NCBI GenBank assembly: GCA_021773015.1
Contig: JAJFKW010000001.1
Location: forward strand, 1,116,001 to 1,180,000
Reading direction: 5' to 3'
Source: Woeseia sp.
GTDB taxonomy: Bacteria > Pseudomonadota > Gammaproteobacteria > Steroidobacterales > Woeseiaceae
Length of the DNA: 64,000 nucleotides
Both the position numbers and the translations under genes were made by a program. Below are positions 8,147 to 16,924 of the stretch, piece after piece; positions within the stretch are counted from its first letter, which is position 1, and every line of letters begins with the position of its first letter. The notes beneath the pieces were generated by a model. That model did not search any database, had not been told where the DNA came from, and saw only the letters and a program-made list of their open reading frames with translations.

Positions 8147-9799
8147 ATGAAAGCATCCGACTTACTCGTACACTGCCTAGAGGAAGAAGGCATCGAATAC
8201 ATTTTTGGCGTGCCTGGCGAAGAAAATGCTGATTTCATGATGTCCCTGGAAAAGTCTAAGAAAATCAAATTCATACTTACGAGACACGAGCAAGGTGCGG
8301 CTTTCATGGCGGAAATCTATGGCCGCTTGACGGGCAACCCCGCCGGTTGTCTCGGCACTTTAGGTCCAGGCGCAACGAATTTGATCACCGGTGTGGCCGA
8401 TTCCAATATGGACCGGGCACCCATGTTAGTCCTAACCGGGCAAGGCTCTACGGATCGGCTGCATAAAGAGTCTCACCAAATCATGGACGTCGTCAGCATG
8501 TTCAAGCCGGTGACAAAATGGGCCACAACTATCCTAAACGCCGACACGATTCCTGAGATTGTGCGTAAAGCAGTAAGACTCGCACGCACCGAAAAACCGG
8601 GCGCGGTACATATTGAGTTGCCTGAGGACGTCGCAACCGCCGAAACCAGCAAAAAGCCGATGACACCGCGCCGATTCCGCCGATCCGTGGCAGATAGCAA
8701 GATCGTCGATCAAGGTCTCGCGATGCTACGCGAGGCCAAGCGCCCGGTTATCATTGCGGGAAACGGCTGTATTCGCAGGCGAGCAAGCAAGCAATTAAGA
8801 TTGTTATGCGAGAAAACCGGTATCGGCGTAGTCAGCACGTTCATGGCCAAGGGTTGCGTCGATATGGACTCGGACTATTGCCTGTATACAGTTGGCTTAG
8901 GCGCTAAAGATCGAATCTCACAGGCCATTGATGATGCGGATTTGGTCATTGCACTCGGCTTCGATATGGTCGAGTATCATCCGCGCTTGTGGAACGCCAA
9001 CGGCGATAAACGAATTCTTCACGCAGATTTCCTGCCCGCCGAAATTGACGAAAATTACCACCCTGAAACAGAATTAATAGGCGATCTCGCACACACCCTT
9101 TGGATGCTCAATGAGCATTTCCAGGCACAAGGCGTACCTGACTTCGACTTTTCGCTGCAACGAAAATGCCGGCGGGATATGTCGCGCGACTTTGAAGAGT
9201 TCAAGGACGATCAGACAGAGGGACTCATTCGACCGCAGAAGGCTCTTTGGGATGCGCGGCAGGTCATGGGTCCGCACGATATCTTGCTGTCCGATGTTGG
9301 TGCTCACAAGATGTGGATTGCCAGACACTATCAATGTCATGAGCCAAACACTTGCCTGATACCAAATGGTTTTTGCTCAATGGGTTTCGCGTTACCTGGT
9401 GCAATCGCAGCCAGCATTGTGGCACCAGAACGCCGGATTCTAGGCATAGCAGGAGATGCAGGCTTCTTGATGAACGTGCAGGAAATGGAAACCGCGCGAC
9501 GCATCGACAGTAATATTGTCATGATGGTCTGGGAAGACAAAGAGTACGGGTTGATTGCCTGGAAACAACAGGATCACTTCGGACGACACACAGACCTTGC
9601 CTTCGGCAATCCGGATTGGCTCCTCTTGGCCGAATCGTTCGGCTGGAATGGACACTACATCAAAAACGCAAGCGATCTTGAGTCCTCGCTTGACGCCGCG
9701 TTTGACGAGCAAGGGCCTAGCCTAGTTGTGATCCCGATCGATTATCGCGAAAACCCCTTGCTGACGAAAAAACTCGGGGCAATAACATGCACGATCTGA
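8147..9799 (+). CDS. Acetolactate-synthase-like ThDP-dependent enzyme
   Basis: A 550-residue ThDP enzyme of the acetohydroxyacid synthase family, most like the catabolic, FAD-independent AlsS type by my reading. Glu48 in TRHEQGAAF is the ThDP-activating residue; the GDAGFLMNVQEMETA segment (about residues 436-450) is the ThDP/Mg binding motif (GDG-x~25-N). The pyrimidine, central Rossmann and PP domains are in normal order and the length is normal. Usual reaction: two pyruvate to acetolactate plus CO2; other 2-oxoacid decarboxylations occur in this family. No regulatory small subunit, acetolactate decarboxylase or branched-chain biosynthesis gene is adjacent. Instead it overlaps an aldehyde dehydrogenase by 13 bases, suggesting it makes an aldehyde or feeds one onward. 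Confidence 0.82.
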   Translation: MKASDLLVHCLEEEGIEYIFGVPGEENADFMMSLEKSKKIKFILTRHEQGAAFMAEIYGRLTGNPAGCLGTLGPGATNLITGVADSNMDRAPMLVLTGQGSTDRLHKESHQIMDVVSMFKPVTKWATTILNADTIPEIVRKAVRLARTEKPGAVHIELPEDVATAETSKKPMTPRRFRRSVADSKIVDQGLAMLREAKRPVIIAGNGCIRRRASKQLRLLCEKTGIGVVSTFMAKGCVDMDSDYCLYTVGLGAKDRISQAIDDADLVIALGFDMVEYHPRLWNANGDKRILHADFLPAEIDENYHPETELIGDLAHTLWMLNEHFQAQGVPDFDFSLQRKCRRDMSRDFEEFKDDQTEGLIRPQKALWDARQVMGPHDILLSDVGAHKMWIARHYQCHEPNTCLIPNGFCSMGFALPGAIAASIVAPERRILGIAGDAGFLMNVQEMETARRIDSNIVMMVWEDKEYGLIAWKQQDHFGRHTDLAFGNPDWLLLAESFGWNGHYIKNASDLESSLDAAFDEQGPSLVVIPIDYRENPLLTKKLGAITCTI

Positions 9800-11217
9800 T
9801 GCTGCAAAGTACGCAGCCAGCAGCCGGCCAGCTCGAAGTTCGATCTCCCTTTGACGGCCGCCTGCTGGAAACCGTTGCTACAGCCGGACCGCCGCACGTT
9901 GAAGACGCAATGGCCGTTGCGCATGGGCTATTTCGGGATCGAAGTCGCTGGCGCTCAATTGCGCGCCGAGTAGAAATACTCACCAAGACAGCCGACTTAA
10001 TGCGTGCCGACTTGGATGCGTTGACGATGCTTGCTGCGAGCGAAGGAGGTAAACCCTTGGCAGATTCCAGGGTGGAGGTCGTGCGCGCTATCGACGGCAT
10101 TCATTTGTGCATTGAGGCATTGCGCTCACACGCCGGCAACGTCATTCCGATTGGCACAACAGCGGCAACCATGGGACGCATCGCGTATACGCAAAAAGAG
10201 CCCATCGGTGTTGTCGTTGCCGTCAGTGCATTCAATCACCCGCTCAATCTTATCGTCCACCAGGTCGCACCCGCTATTGCGACCGGTTGCCCGGTAATTG
10301 TTAAACCAGCAGCCGACACACCACTGTCCTGCCTGCGCTTCGTCGAGTTACTTCGCGAGGCTGGTCTGGAAGATGAATGGTGTCAGGTCGTTGTCGCCGA
10401 AGATGTCGAAACCGCGGAAAGATTAGTGACTGATTCACGGGTCGGATTTTTTAGCTTTATTGGCAGTGCGAAGGTTGGCTGGATGCTAAGGTCCAAACTC
10501 TCCGCTGGAACTAGATGCGCTCTCGAACATGGAGGCGCCGCTCCCGCAATTCTCACCGACGATTATGATTTCGACGCGACACTGGCGTCTATTGCAAAAG
10601 GTGGATTTTATCACGCAGGCCAGGTCTGCGTGTCCGTACAGCGAGTTTTCGCGCCGCAAAACGATGCCGAGAAGTTTGCACGCGCACTCGCTGAAATCGC
10701 AGAAAAACTTGTCGTTGGCGCACCGGAAGAGTCTGCAACGGAAGTCGGCCCGTTAATTCGCGGCGCCGAGGTCGATAGGGTTGATGAGTGGGTGCAAGAG
10801 GCAATTGGCGGCGGAGCACAACTCTTGTGCGGCGGCAAAAAACTCGCCGGTAACTGCTACGCGCCGACAGTACTATTGAATCCAAGCGCGGATGCACGCG
10901 TCAGTACCTTGGAAATATTTGGCCCAGTAGTCTGTGTTTATGGCTACGATAATGCAGCCGACGCTGTGCGGCAGGCCAACGCATTACCGGTCGCCTTTCA
11001 GGCGGCGATATACGGCCGGGACATTGACGCAGCAATGCGGCTTTACAAAGCACTGGACGCCTCTGCTGTAATGGTCAACGACCATAGTGCATTTCGGGAC
11101 GACGTTATGCCGTTCGCTGGACTAAGGCAATCCGGCCTTGGAACCGGCGGCATTCCGCATACAATCGAAGATATGCAGATTGACAAAATGATGGTTATCA
11201 AATCGGCAGCGCTTTAG
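9787..11217 (+). CDS. NAD(P)-dependent aldehyde dehydrogenase family protein
   Basis: A 476-residue aldehyde dehydrogenase. Cys281 in GQVCVSVQR is the nucleophile and Glu247 in ALEHGGAAP the general base (usually E-L-G-G). FIGSAKVG is the cofactor-binding segment and SAFNHPLNLIVHQVAPAIA the typical substrate-channel start. It is close in type to glyceraldehyde-3-phosphate/lactaldehyde/sulfolactaldehyde dehydrogenases of the succinate-semialdehyde branch. The start at 9787 has GGGG eight bases upstream; a second ATG at 9799 overlaps the preceding stop as TGATG. It is the middle gene of a three-gene operon, with two bases before the NDH-2 gene. Confidence 0.85.
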   Translation: MHDLMLQSTQPAAGQLEVRSPFDGRLLETVATAGPPHVEDAMAVAHGLFRDRSRWRSIARRVEILTKTADLMRADLDALTMLAASEGGKPLADSRVEVVRAIDGIHLCIEALRSHAGNVIPIGTTAATMGRIAYTQKEPIGVVVAVSAFNHPLNLIVHQVAPAIATGCPVIVKPAADTPLSCLRFVELLREAGLEDEWCQVVVAEDVETAERLVTDSRVGFFSFIGSAKVGWMLRSKLSAGTRCALEHGGAAPAILTDDYDFDATLASIAKGGFYHAGQVCVSVQRVFAPQNDAEKFARALAEIAEKLVVGAPEESATEVGPLIRGAEVDRVDEWVQEAIGGGAQLLCGGKKLAGNCYAPTVLLNPSADARVSTLEIFGPVVCVYGYDNAADAVRQANALPVAFQAAIYGRDIDAAMRLYKALDASAVMVNDHSAFRDDVMPFAGLRQSGLGTGGIPHTIEDMQIDKMMVIKSAAL

Positions 11218-11219
11218 GT

Positions 11220-12848
11220 ATGGCAAAGCCGAAAATCGTCATTGTCGGCGGCGGCTTCGCAGGCGCATTCACGGCGAAAAACCTAAAAAAAATGGCGGGG
11301 TCGCTCGTTGATATTGAACTCATAAACGCAGAGAATTATTTCGTATTTCAACCGCTGCTGCCCGAGGTCGCGTCAGGCACCATAAGTGCGCCAGACGCCG
11401 TAACGCCATTGCGCTACATGCTACGCGGCGTCAAGGTTCGCATGGGCGAGGTCACCAGCCTAGAATTCGACACTAATCGGGTTCACTTTTTACAGGGATC
11501 TCGACGTACACCACAATTCGTAGCGTACGATCACCTCGTTATTGCGGTTGGCCAGAAAACGAATCTTTCGCATTCCCCAGGATTTGTCGAACACAGCCTA
11601 TGCATGCGTAGCCTTGCGGATGCGCATTTATTGAGAAATAAGATAATTCGCAGACTAGAACACGCGGATGTCACCGATAACGCCGAATTAAAACAACGCC
11701 TGCTCACGTTTGTGGTTGCTGGCGGTGGCTTTTCAGGCGTAGAAACAATCGGTGAATTAACCGAGATGATCCATCGTACGCTGAAGTTTTACCCTAACAT
11801 CGAGAAACAGGACATCCGCGCAATATTGATTCAGCGTGGTGATGAAATACTCCCCGAATTGGCACCTAAGCTTGGCCAATATGCGACACGCATGTTAGAA
11901 AAGCGCGGCGTTCAGGTCATTTGCGGCAAGAGTATTGCGTCAGCAACCGCGAACACGGTTTTTTTGGATGACGGAAATGCGATCGATACCTGCACACTGG
12001 TTACGACAGTCGGTAATGGCCCTCGAGAATTAACGAACAGCCTAAAAGTTGACCTGAATCGCGGCAAGATTGCGGTTGACGAAAATTTACAAGTCGTCGG
12101 TTTCGACAATATCTGGTCACTCGGTGACGCAGCACTTGTTCCTTTACCGGGCACTATTGGGGAAGATCCGAAATACGCGCCGCCGACAGCGCAATTTGCG
12201 GTCCGCGAAGCACAATGCGTTGCACGCAATATTGCCAATTCAGTGCGGCAAAAAACACTAACAAAATTTTCCTACAAACCGCGCGGCTCATTAGCATCGA
12301 TTGGTAATTACCGTGCGGTCGCGGAAGTATTCGGCTTGCGGATCTCTGGTTTGCTTGCCTGGTTGATGTGGCGTGCATTCTACATTGGCATGCTGCCGGG
12401 ATTGTCTACGCGTATCAGGGTCGCGCTTAATTGGTTGTTCGACTACTTTCTGCCGCGAAGTATCGTGCAGATTGCGGGGCATTCCCAGTCCGCAACCCGC
12501 TATCGATGCTATGCCAAAGGCGACGTTATCTCCGTTCCCGGTCAGCTCGTCGACGGTTTCTATACTGTCATATCCGGCTGCTTGGAATCGCGCATACCGA
12601 ATACATCTGGCGAAGATTTTGTGCGCATACTCGGCCCGGGAGATCATTGGGGAGAGCGGAGCCTCGACAAACATTCGCAAACGGTTGGCACGTTAACCGC
12701 AACAGAATCAACGCGCGTCATGATATTGGCCGCAAACGATTTCATAAATCTGCGCGAGGCATTTCCAGCATTGGATAGATATTTCGCGTCGATTAGTGAA
12801 AAAATTTATGCGCCACCTCTCAGAGAGACGCAATCGCACGATAAATAG
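11220..12848 (+). CDS. Type II NADH dehydrogenase fused to a cyclic-nucleotide-binding domain
   Basis: A 542-residue fusion. Residues 1-410 are an NDH-2-type flavoprotein: VIVGGGFAGAFTA (FAD Rossmann, about 6-18), VVAGGGFSGVET (NAD Rossmann, about 163-174), SLGDAALVP (FAD C-terminal motif) and a hydrophobic C-terminal segment for membrane attachment. About 425-530 form a cNMP-binding/CRP-like beta-roll (YAKGDVISVPGQ, DGFYTVISG, LGPGDHWGERSL) without a DNA-binding helix-turn-helix. NDH-2 passes electrons from NADH to quinone without pumping protons. The added domain suggests allosteric control by a nucleotide or membrane signal. It sits two bases after the aldehyde dehydrogenase and would reoxidise NADH made by that enzyme. 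Confidence 0.85.
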   Translation: MAKPKIVIVGGGFAGAFTAKNLKKMAGSLVDIELINAENYFVFQPLLPEVASGTISAPDAVTPLRYMLRGVKVRMGEVTSLEFDTNRVHFLQGSRRTPQFVAYDHLVIAVGQKTNLSHSPGFVEHSLCMRSLADAHLLRNKIIRRLEHADVTDNAELKQRLLTFVVAGGGFSGVETIGELTEMIHRTLKFYPNIEKQDIRAILIQRGDEILPELAPKLGQYATRMLEKRGVQVICGKSIASATANTVFLDDGNAIDTCTLVTTVGNGPRELTNSLKVDLNRGKIAVDENLQVVGFDNIWSLGDAALVPLPGTIGEDPKYAPPTAQFAVREAQCVARNIANSVRQKTLTKFSYKPRGSLASIGNYRAVAEVFGLRISGLLAWLMWRAFYIGMLPGLSTRIRVALNWLFDYFLPRSIVQIAGHSQSATRYRCYAKGDVISVPGQLVDGFYTVISGCLESRIPNTSGEDFVRILGPGDHWGERSLDKHSQTVGTLTATESTRVMILAANDFINLREAFPALDRYFASISEKIYAPPLRETQSHDK

Positions 12849-12864
12849 CAGTGCACAGAGTTGC

Positions 12865-13989
12865 CTACCGCCCCGGCGTAACTCTAATTACTTTCCCAGA
12901 CTTACTATCCGTCAGAATATACAGATAGCCGTCCGGGCCTGTGCGAATATCGCGGATTCTTTCGTTAATTTCAGTGAACATTATTTCCTGATCGACGACA
13001 ACGTTACCGTCGAGCACCAATCGGCGTACGCTTTGCTCTTTAAGTGCGGCGACAAACAAGTTCCCTCGCCAGTCCGGAAACGCATCGCCGCGGTATTCCG
13101 TCATGCCCGCGGGCGCAATTGACGGGCTCCAATAGACTGTCGGTGACTCCATCCCCTCGGCTTCACTAAACGGCGAAATAACGGCGCCCAAATAATCGCG
13201 ACCATAGGTTACAGCCGGCCAACCGTAATTTCCTCCCGCGACCAGCAAATTTAGCTCGTCCCCTCCCTTTGGCCCATGTTCATGCTGCCAAATATTTCCA
13301 TTTTCTGCGATCACCAAGCCTTGGGGATTACGATGGCCGAAACTGAAAATTTCTGGGCGAGCGTCGCCGCGACCATAAAACGGGTTGTCAGTAGGGGCAC
13401 TACCGTCGGTGTTAATACGCAACACCTTGCCAAACAAACTCGTCAGAGATTGCGCTTTGCCGCGATAGTCAAAACCCTCTCCAGAGGTAATCAGAAGTGT
13501 TCCATCCGCCAGCATTGCCATTCGTCCGCCAAAATGATGACGCGTAGCTTTTTTCTCCGACATTGTCAGAATCGTCTGTATGTTCTCAAGGCGACTACCA
13601 CCAAGCGTCGCGCTGATCACTTGCAGTGAATTGGAGGAATCAGTTCCGGCGGAATACGACAAATAGATTTTGCTGTTTGAAACGAAGTTCCTGTCAACGA
13701 CAATATCAAATAGGCCTTCCTGGTTGCCGATAAATACATTCGGCATCTTATGGACAAATATTTTCGGCAGGTCGGTAACATCGTAGTTCAGGAGTTCATC
13801 CTGGCGGATCATTCGCAGACGTCCGGTTCTCTCCGTAACCAACATCTCATCGTTTGGCAAGAATGCGATCGACCAGGGGTGTTCCAGACCTTCGCTGATG
13901 ATCGACAACGTGTAGTCTGCGGCACGACTCGGGCCCGCCATCATCAAATAAACAAGCGCCCATCCTGCGATTTTGCAGGCACTAGACAT
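12865..13989 (-). CDS. PQQ-dependent sugar dehydrogenase-like protein (glucose/sorbosone family)
   Basis: A 374-residue exported six-bladed beta-propeller of the soluble glucose / aldose sugar dehydrogenase (GSDH, YliI-like) family. A signal peptide (about 1-23) is followed by LEHPWSIAFLPND, GNQEGLFDIVVD, FGGRMAMLADGTLLITSGEG-type segments, FGHRNPQGL and WQHEHGPKGGDE, which hold the PQQ- and calcium-site residues of the family. It probably oxidises an aldose or related sugar in the periplasm, but many members have unknown substrates. No PQQ synthesis genes are in the window. Start at 13989 has GGGA upstream; it overlaps the membrane-protein gene by eight bases. Confidence 0.82.
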   Translation of the reverse strand: MSSACKIAGWALVYLMMAGPSRAADYTLSIISEGLEHPWSIAFLPNDEMLVTERTGRLRMIRQDELLNYDVTDLPKIFVHKMPNVFIGNQEGLFDIVVDRNFVSNSKIYLSYSAGTDSSNSLQVISATLGGSRLENIQTILTMSEKKATRHHFGGRMAMLADGTLLITSGEGFDYRGKAQSLTSLFGKVLRINTDGSAPTDNPFYGRGDARPEIFSFGHRNPQGLVIAENGNIWQHEHGPKGGDELNLLVAGGNYGWPAVTYGRDYLGAVISPFSEAEGMESPTVYWSPSIAPAGMTEYRGDAFPDWRGNLFVAALKEQSVRRLVLDGNVVVDQEIMFTEINERIRDIRTGPDGYLYILTDSKSGKVIRVTPGR

Positions 13990-14434
13990 CAACGCATTCC
14001 CGCGGCGCCGATTTGCCGTGTAAATAGGCAAACAGATAGCCGCCGACCAGTCCGCAACATGAATACAAGATAAGTCCATATATAGAACGAGCCGCGGAGA
14101 CCAACGTCATGCCCATCATCAACTTGAGCAACATCACACTCGCCGGAATTGATATTAGTCCGGCGACCGAAAGCCAAATCGTGCGATTACCCCCAAGTTT
14201 TTTCTGCAGTGCGCTGGCCACTCCAAAAGCACTGAGAAATGCCAGCAAGAATAAACCAAGTAAAGCGAAGCCCAAGCTCATCAAATCGCTCGCAGTAACG
14301 GCAATACGCTGCGACAGAGACACATTGAGCCCGAAGCCTTGTAAATCGGCAATTACCATTTGACTCGATATTGCACTCGCAAGTCCCGCGGCGATAACCG
14401 AAGCGGCAAACAGATGAAGCAATCGCTTTAGCAC
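13982..14434 (-). CDS. Hypothetical four-helix membrane protein
   Basis: A 150-residue hydrophobic protein with about four membrane segments (residues about 6-26, 45-72, 84-105 and 113-135). No family motif is recognised. I prefer the GTG at 14434 (AAGG about seven bases upstream) to the GTG at 14488, which would overlap the cyclophilin gene by 40 bases. It overlaps the downstream sugar dehydrogenase by eight bases and lies 14 bases after the cyclophilin gene, so it belongs to the same transcript. It could anchor or pass electrons from the sugar dehydrogenase, but only position supports that. Confidence 0.6.
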   Translation of the reverse strand: MLKRLLHLFAASVIAAGLASAISSQMVIADLQGFGLNVSLSQRIAVTASDLMSLGFALLGLFLLAFLSAFGVASALQKKLGGNRTIWLSVAGLISIPASVMLLKLMMGMTLVSAARSIYGLILYSCCGLVGGYLFAYLHGKSAPRECVDV

Positions 14435-14448
14435 ACTCAGCGCCTTTG

Positions 14449-15378
14449 TTATTGATCGGATACCCGCACCGGTAACGGTACGTTGCACAACTCTATGTTA
14501 CCTGTTGGGTCGACAAACCATTCCTCGGCACGATAGCGCCTTGACTCTACAAGCAACTTGAAGGCTTGCGTATCGGTACGAAAAACTTGAAGCGGCAATC
14601 GTTCTGGCATGGGTATATCGTCAGCCAACTTTATCCACTCGATGGGTGTCATCTGCTCTTCGCTCTCGTAGAAGCCAAGCGCGCCAGTTCCACGTTGTAA
14701 CGTGCTCAATAGCTCCATACCGTGCAGAACACGGCCAATTAACACAACGTTTTTATCCAAATGCCGCGGTGCATGACCTATGAGAACGTACAGGCTGGTC
14801 CCATTGCCGCTTTCCGGTTCGTTACCGCGGGCAACGCCGAGCATACCGTGACAATGAGTCAACCAAATGCTTTCTTTGCTGTCGTCCGTTGCTGTAGGCA
14901 TTGAATTTACGAAACCAACGCGATCAGCATAAGTATCAACGCTGTCGATTGGTACGAAATCTACACCTTCCAGAGCACGAAAAAATTCCGCCGCAATAGT
15001 TTCCGACGCGTCACCGATCGGCTTCGCCTTGGTTTCGTCTTCCGACAACGGATCCGCCCATTGAATTACGTAATTCTCTTGCGAACGCACGATCGCTGTG
15101 CCGTCAAAATACTCTGACAGAACCAATTCTCGAATATTCTCAATAACGTTCGGCGCAAAAGCAGGAGCTAATTCCATAACGACCATACCCGATCGTAACT
15201 TCATATAGAGCGTATTGCTCGAATCCACAGCGCGCCAATCGTCATCGGTTGACGATTCCATTACATCCTGCATTGTTGGACGCGACGCTTCACTCTCGTC
15301 CGCTTGTAGCCCACAAGCAAACAAACTCAAACAAACACACGATGCGAACAACACGACCTTCAGTTTAAAATGGCTCAT
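14449..15378 (-). CDS. Cyclophilin-type peptidylprolyl isomerase, lipoprotein-like
   Basis: A 309-residue protein with a lipoprotein-like signal peptide (LSLFAC, Cys22; Phe at -2 is unusual) and a cyclophilin domain with FDGTAIVRSQENYVIQWAD and GMLGVARGNEPESGNG, where typical enzymes have FxGxxFHRVIPxFxIQGGD and MAN-containing segments. The core is enlarged by an insertion (about residues 110-165). Catalytic-site residues are only partly conserved, so activity is uncertain. It should act on proline bonds of envelope proteins. Its ATG overlaps the NSS transporter stop (ATGA), so the two are coupled. Confidence 0.78.
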   Translation of the reverse strand: MSHFKLKVVLFASCVCLSLFACGLQADESEASRPTMQDVMESSTDDDWRAVDSSNTLYMKLRSGMVVMELAPAFAPNVIENIRELVLSEYFDGTAIVRSQENYVIQWADPLSEDETKAKPIGDASETIAAEFFRALEGVDFVPIDSVDTYADRVGFVNSMPTATDDSKESIWLTHCHGMLGVARGNEPESGNGTSLYVLIGHAPRHLDKNVVLIGRVLHGMELLSTLQRGTGALGFYESEEQMTPIEWIKLADDIPMPERLPLQVFRTDTQAFKLLVESRRYRAEEWFVDPTGNIELCNVPLPVRVSDQ

Positions 15379-16751
15379 CCTTTCAATCCAAAAAATAACG
15401 CGATAAATAGAACTGGCGGAATGATGTATTGAACCAAAAGCCGCCATATCGTGAATCCTGTCGAGTCGCTTACACCCATCGCCTCCAGTGTCAGCGTGCG
15501 ACTAATGTACCAACCTGCAAAAACTGACATGAGTAGCGAACCCAATAGCAGCAAGATGTTTGCGGCTACGAAGTCAATTGCTGAATAAATATTCATGCCT
15601 TTCATAGGTGGGACAAAATCGAATGGGTGAAAACCCGACCAGGCGCCTAGCGAAAATATAGTTATGAGACCGACTAACCATGCGGCAACGGTTGCGTAGA
15701 GAATTGAAGCCTCGCGGCTGATCGAAAATCTCTCATTGACCCAGAAAGCCACCGCCTCCGCACAGCCGATGCACGATGACAACGCGGCAGCAAACAACAA
15801 GACAAAAAACAGCGTACCGAATATTGCTCCAGCCGACATTTGTCCAAACGCGATTGGCAGCGTTTCGAAGGTTAAACCGGATCCGCCGGATGGTTCCAAG
15901 CCATATGCAAAAACGAATGGGAATATCGCGAAACCCGCGAGCATTGCGACACCAGTATCCGCAAATACAATACCGGTCGCAGATGCCGGAATCGAATAGT
16001 CTTCCGGCAGGTATGCGCCGAACGCAATGAGCGCGCCCATGCCAATACCAATCGAGAAAAAGGCCTGGCCAATTGCATACATTACTGTACTAGCGTTGAC
16101 CTTCGAAAAATCCGGTTCCAGTAAAAATGTTGCTGCCGCTTTCATGTCGCCAGCGATAAAACCGTAAATAACCATAACAAACAATGCGACAAACAAGATC
16201 GGCATGAGAACCTTGACCGCCTTCTCAATACCGCTTTGAACACCACGCCTGACAACGAGAAACACGCACACATGTATGACGGTATTCCAAAAGATCAGCC
16301 GCCAGGGGTTGCTCATCAAGCTTGCGAACATCGATTTGGATTGTGCTGCGCTTAGACCCTCAAACTGACCGCTTACTGCACGCACGATGTAGTCCAGCGT
16401 CCATCCGCTGATCACAGTGTAGTAGGTCAAGATCATGAACACGCAAAATACGGCTATAACACCGATCCCCTGCCACCGCGGACTGCGGCCCGAAGCCTCT
16501 GCAATTAGTGCAATGCTCCCGCTTGGACTGCGCCGCCCATGACGTCCTATAGACAACTCCGCAATCAATAGTGGCAGACCGATGAGCAGTGACGCGACCA
16601 GATAAATAATTAGAAATGCGCTACCACCGTTGTCGCCCGTAACGAACGGAAATCGCCATATATTGCCAAGTCCAACAGAAAAACCGATTGCGGCGAGGAA
16701 AAACCCCCATCGCGAGGACCATTGTTCACTTGCAACTGACGTCGTCGCCAT
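15375..16751 (-). CDS. Sodium-dependent transporter, NSS (SNF) family
   Basis: A 458-residue neurotransmitter:sodium symporter family protein with about 11 helices. GFSVGLGNIWRFPFV in helix 1 is the sodium/substrate-binding unwound segment; GQAFFSIGIGMGALIAFGAY is helix 6. Bacterial members import amino acids such as tryptophan, leucine or tyrosine with sodium. GGGGAG lies eight bases before the ATG. It starts a four-gene minus-strand run and is divergent from an exported amidohydrolase, which may belong to the same physiology (peptide or amino-acid derivative use). Confidence 0.88.
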   Translation of the reverse strand: MATTSVASEQWSSRWGFFLAAIGFSVGLGNIWRFPFVTGDNGGSAFLIIYLVASLLIGLPLLIAELSIGRHGRRSPSGSIALIAEASGRSPRWQGIGVIAVFCVFMILTYYTVISGWTLDYIVRAVSGQFEGLSAAQSKSMFASLMSNPWRLIFWNTVIHVCVFLVVRRGVQSGIEKAVKVLMPILFVALFVMVIYGFIAGDMKAAATFLLEPDFSKVNASTVMYAIGQAFFSIGIGMGALIAFGAYLPEDYSIPASATGIVFADTGVAMLAGFAIFPFVFAYGLEPSGGSGLTFETLPIAFGQMSAGAIFGTLFFVLLFAAALSSCIGCAEAVAFWVNERFSISREASILYATVAAWLVGLITIFSLGAWSGFHPFDFVPPMKGMNIYSAIDFVAANILLLLGSLLMSVFAGWYISRTLTLEAMGVSDSTGFTIWRLLVQYIIPPVLFIALFFGLKG

Positions 16752-16924
16752 GTATCACTCCCCTATTCTTGTTGTTGTAGCAGGCTATGCATTTTCGCAT
16801 ATTCACTCGGTCGAGTCTGGCATCATCTGTATAGATCATCGATGCTGCTGGGCATTACATAGGCAAGCCCAAGTGATTTGGCAATGTGGATGCGGCGACG
16901 CACCCCAACCTAGGACGTAAACAA

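Noticed and set aside
8147-9799. Anabolic acetolactate synthase for valine synthesis (ilvB)
   Set aside because: No ilvN or ilvC beside it, and the neighbours are an aldehyde dehydrogenase and NDH-2; the sequence is closer to the catabolic type.
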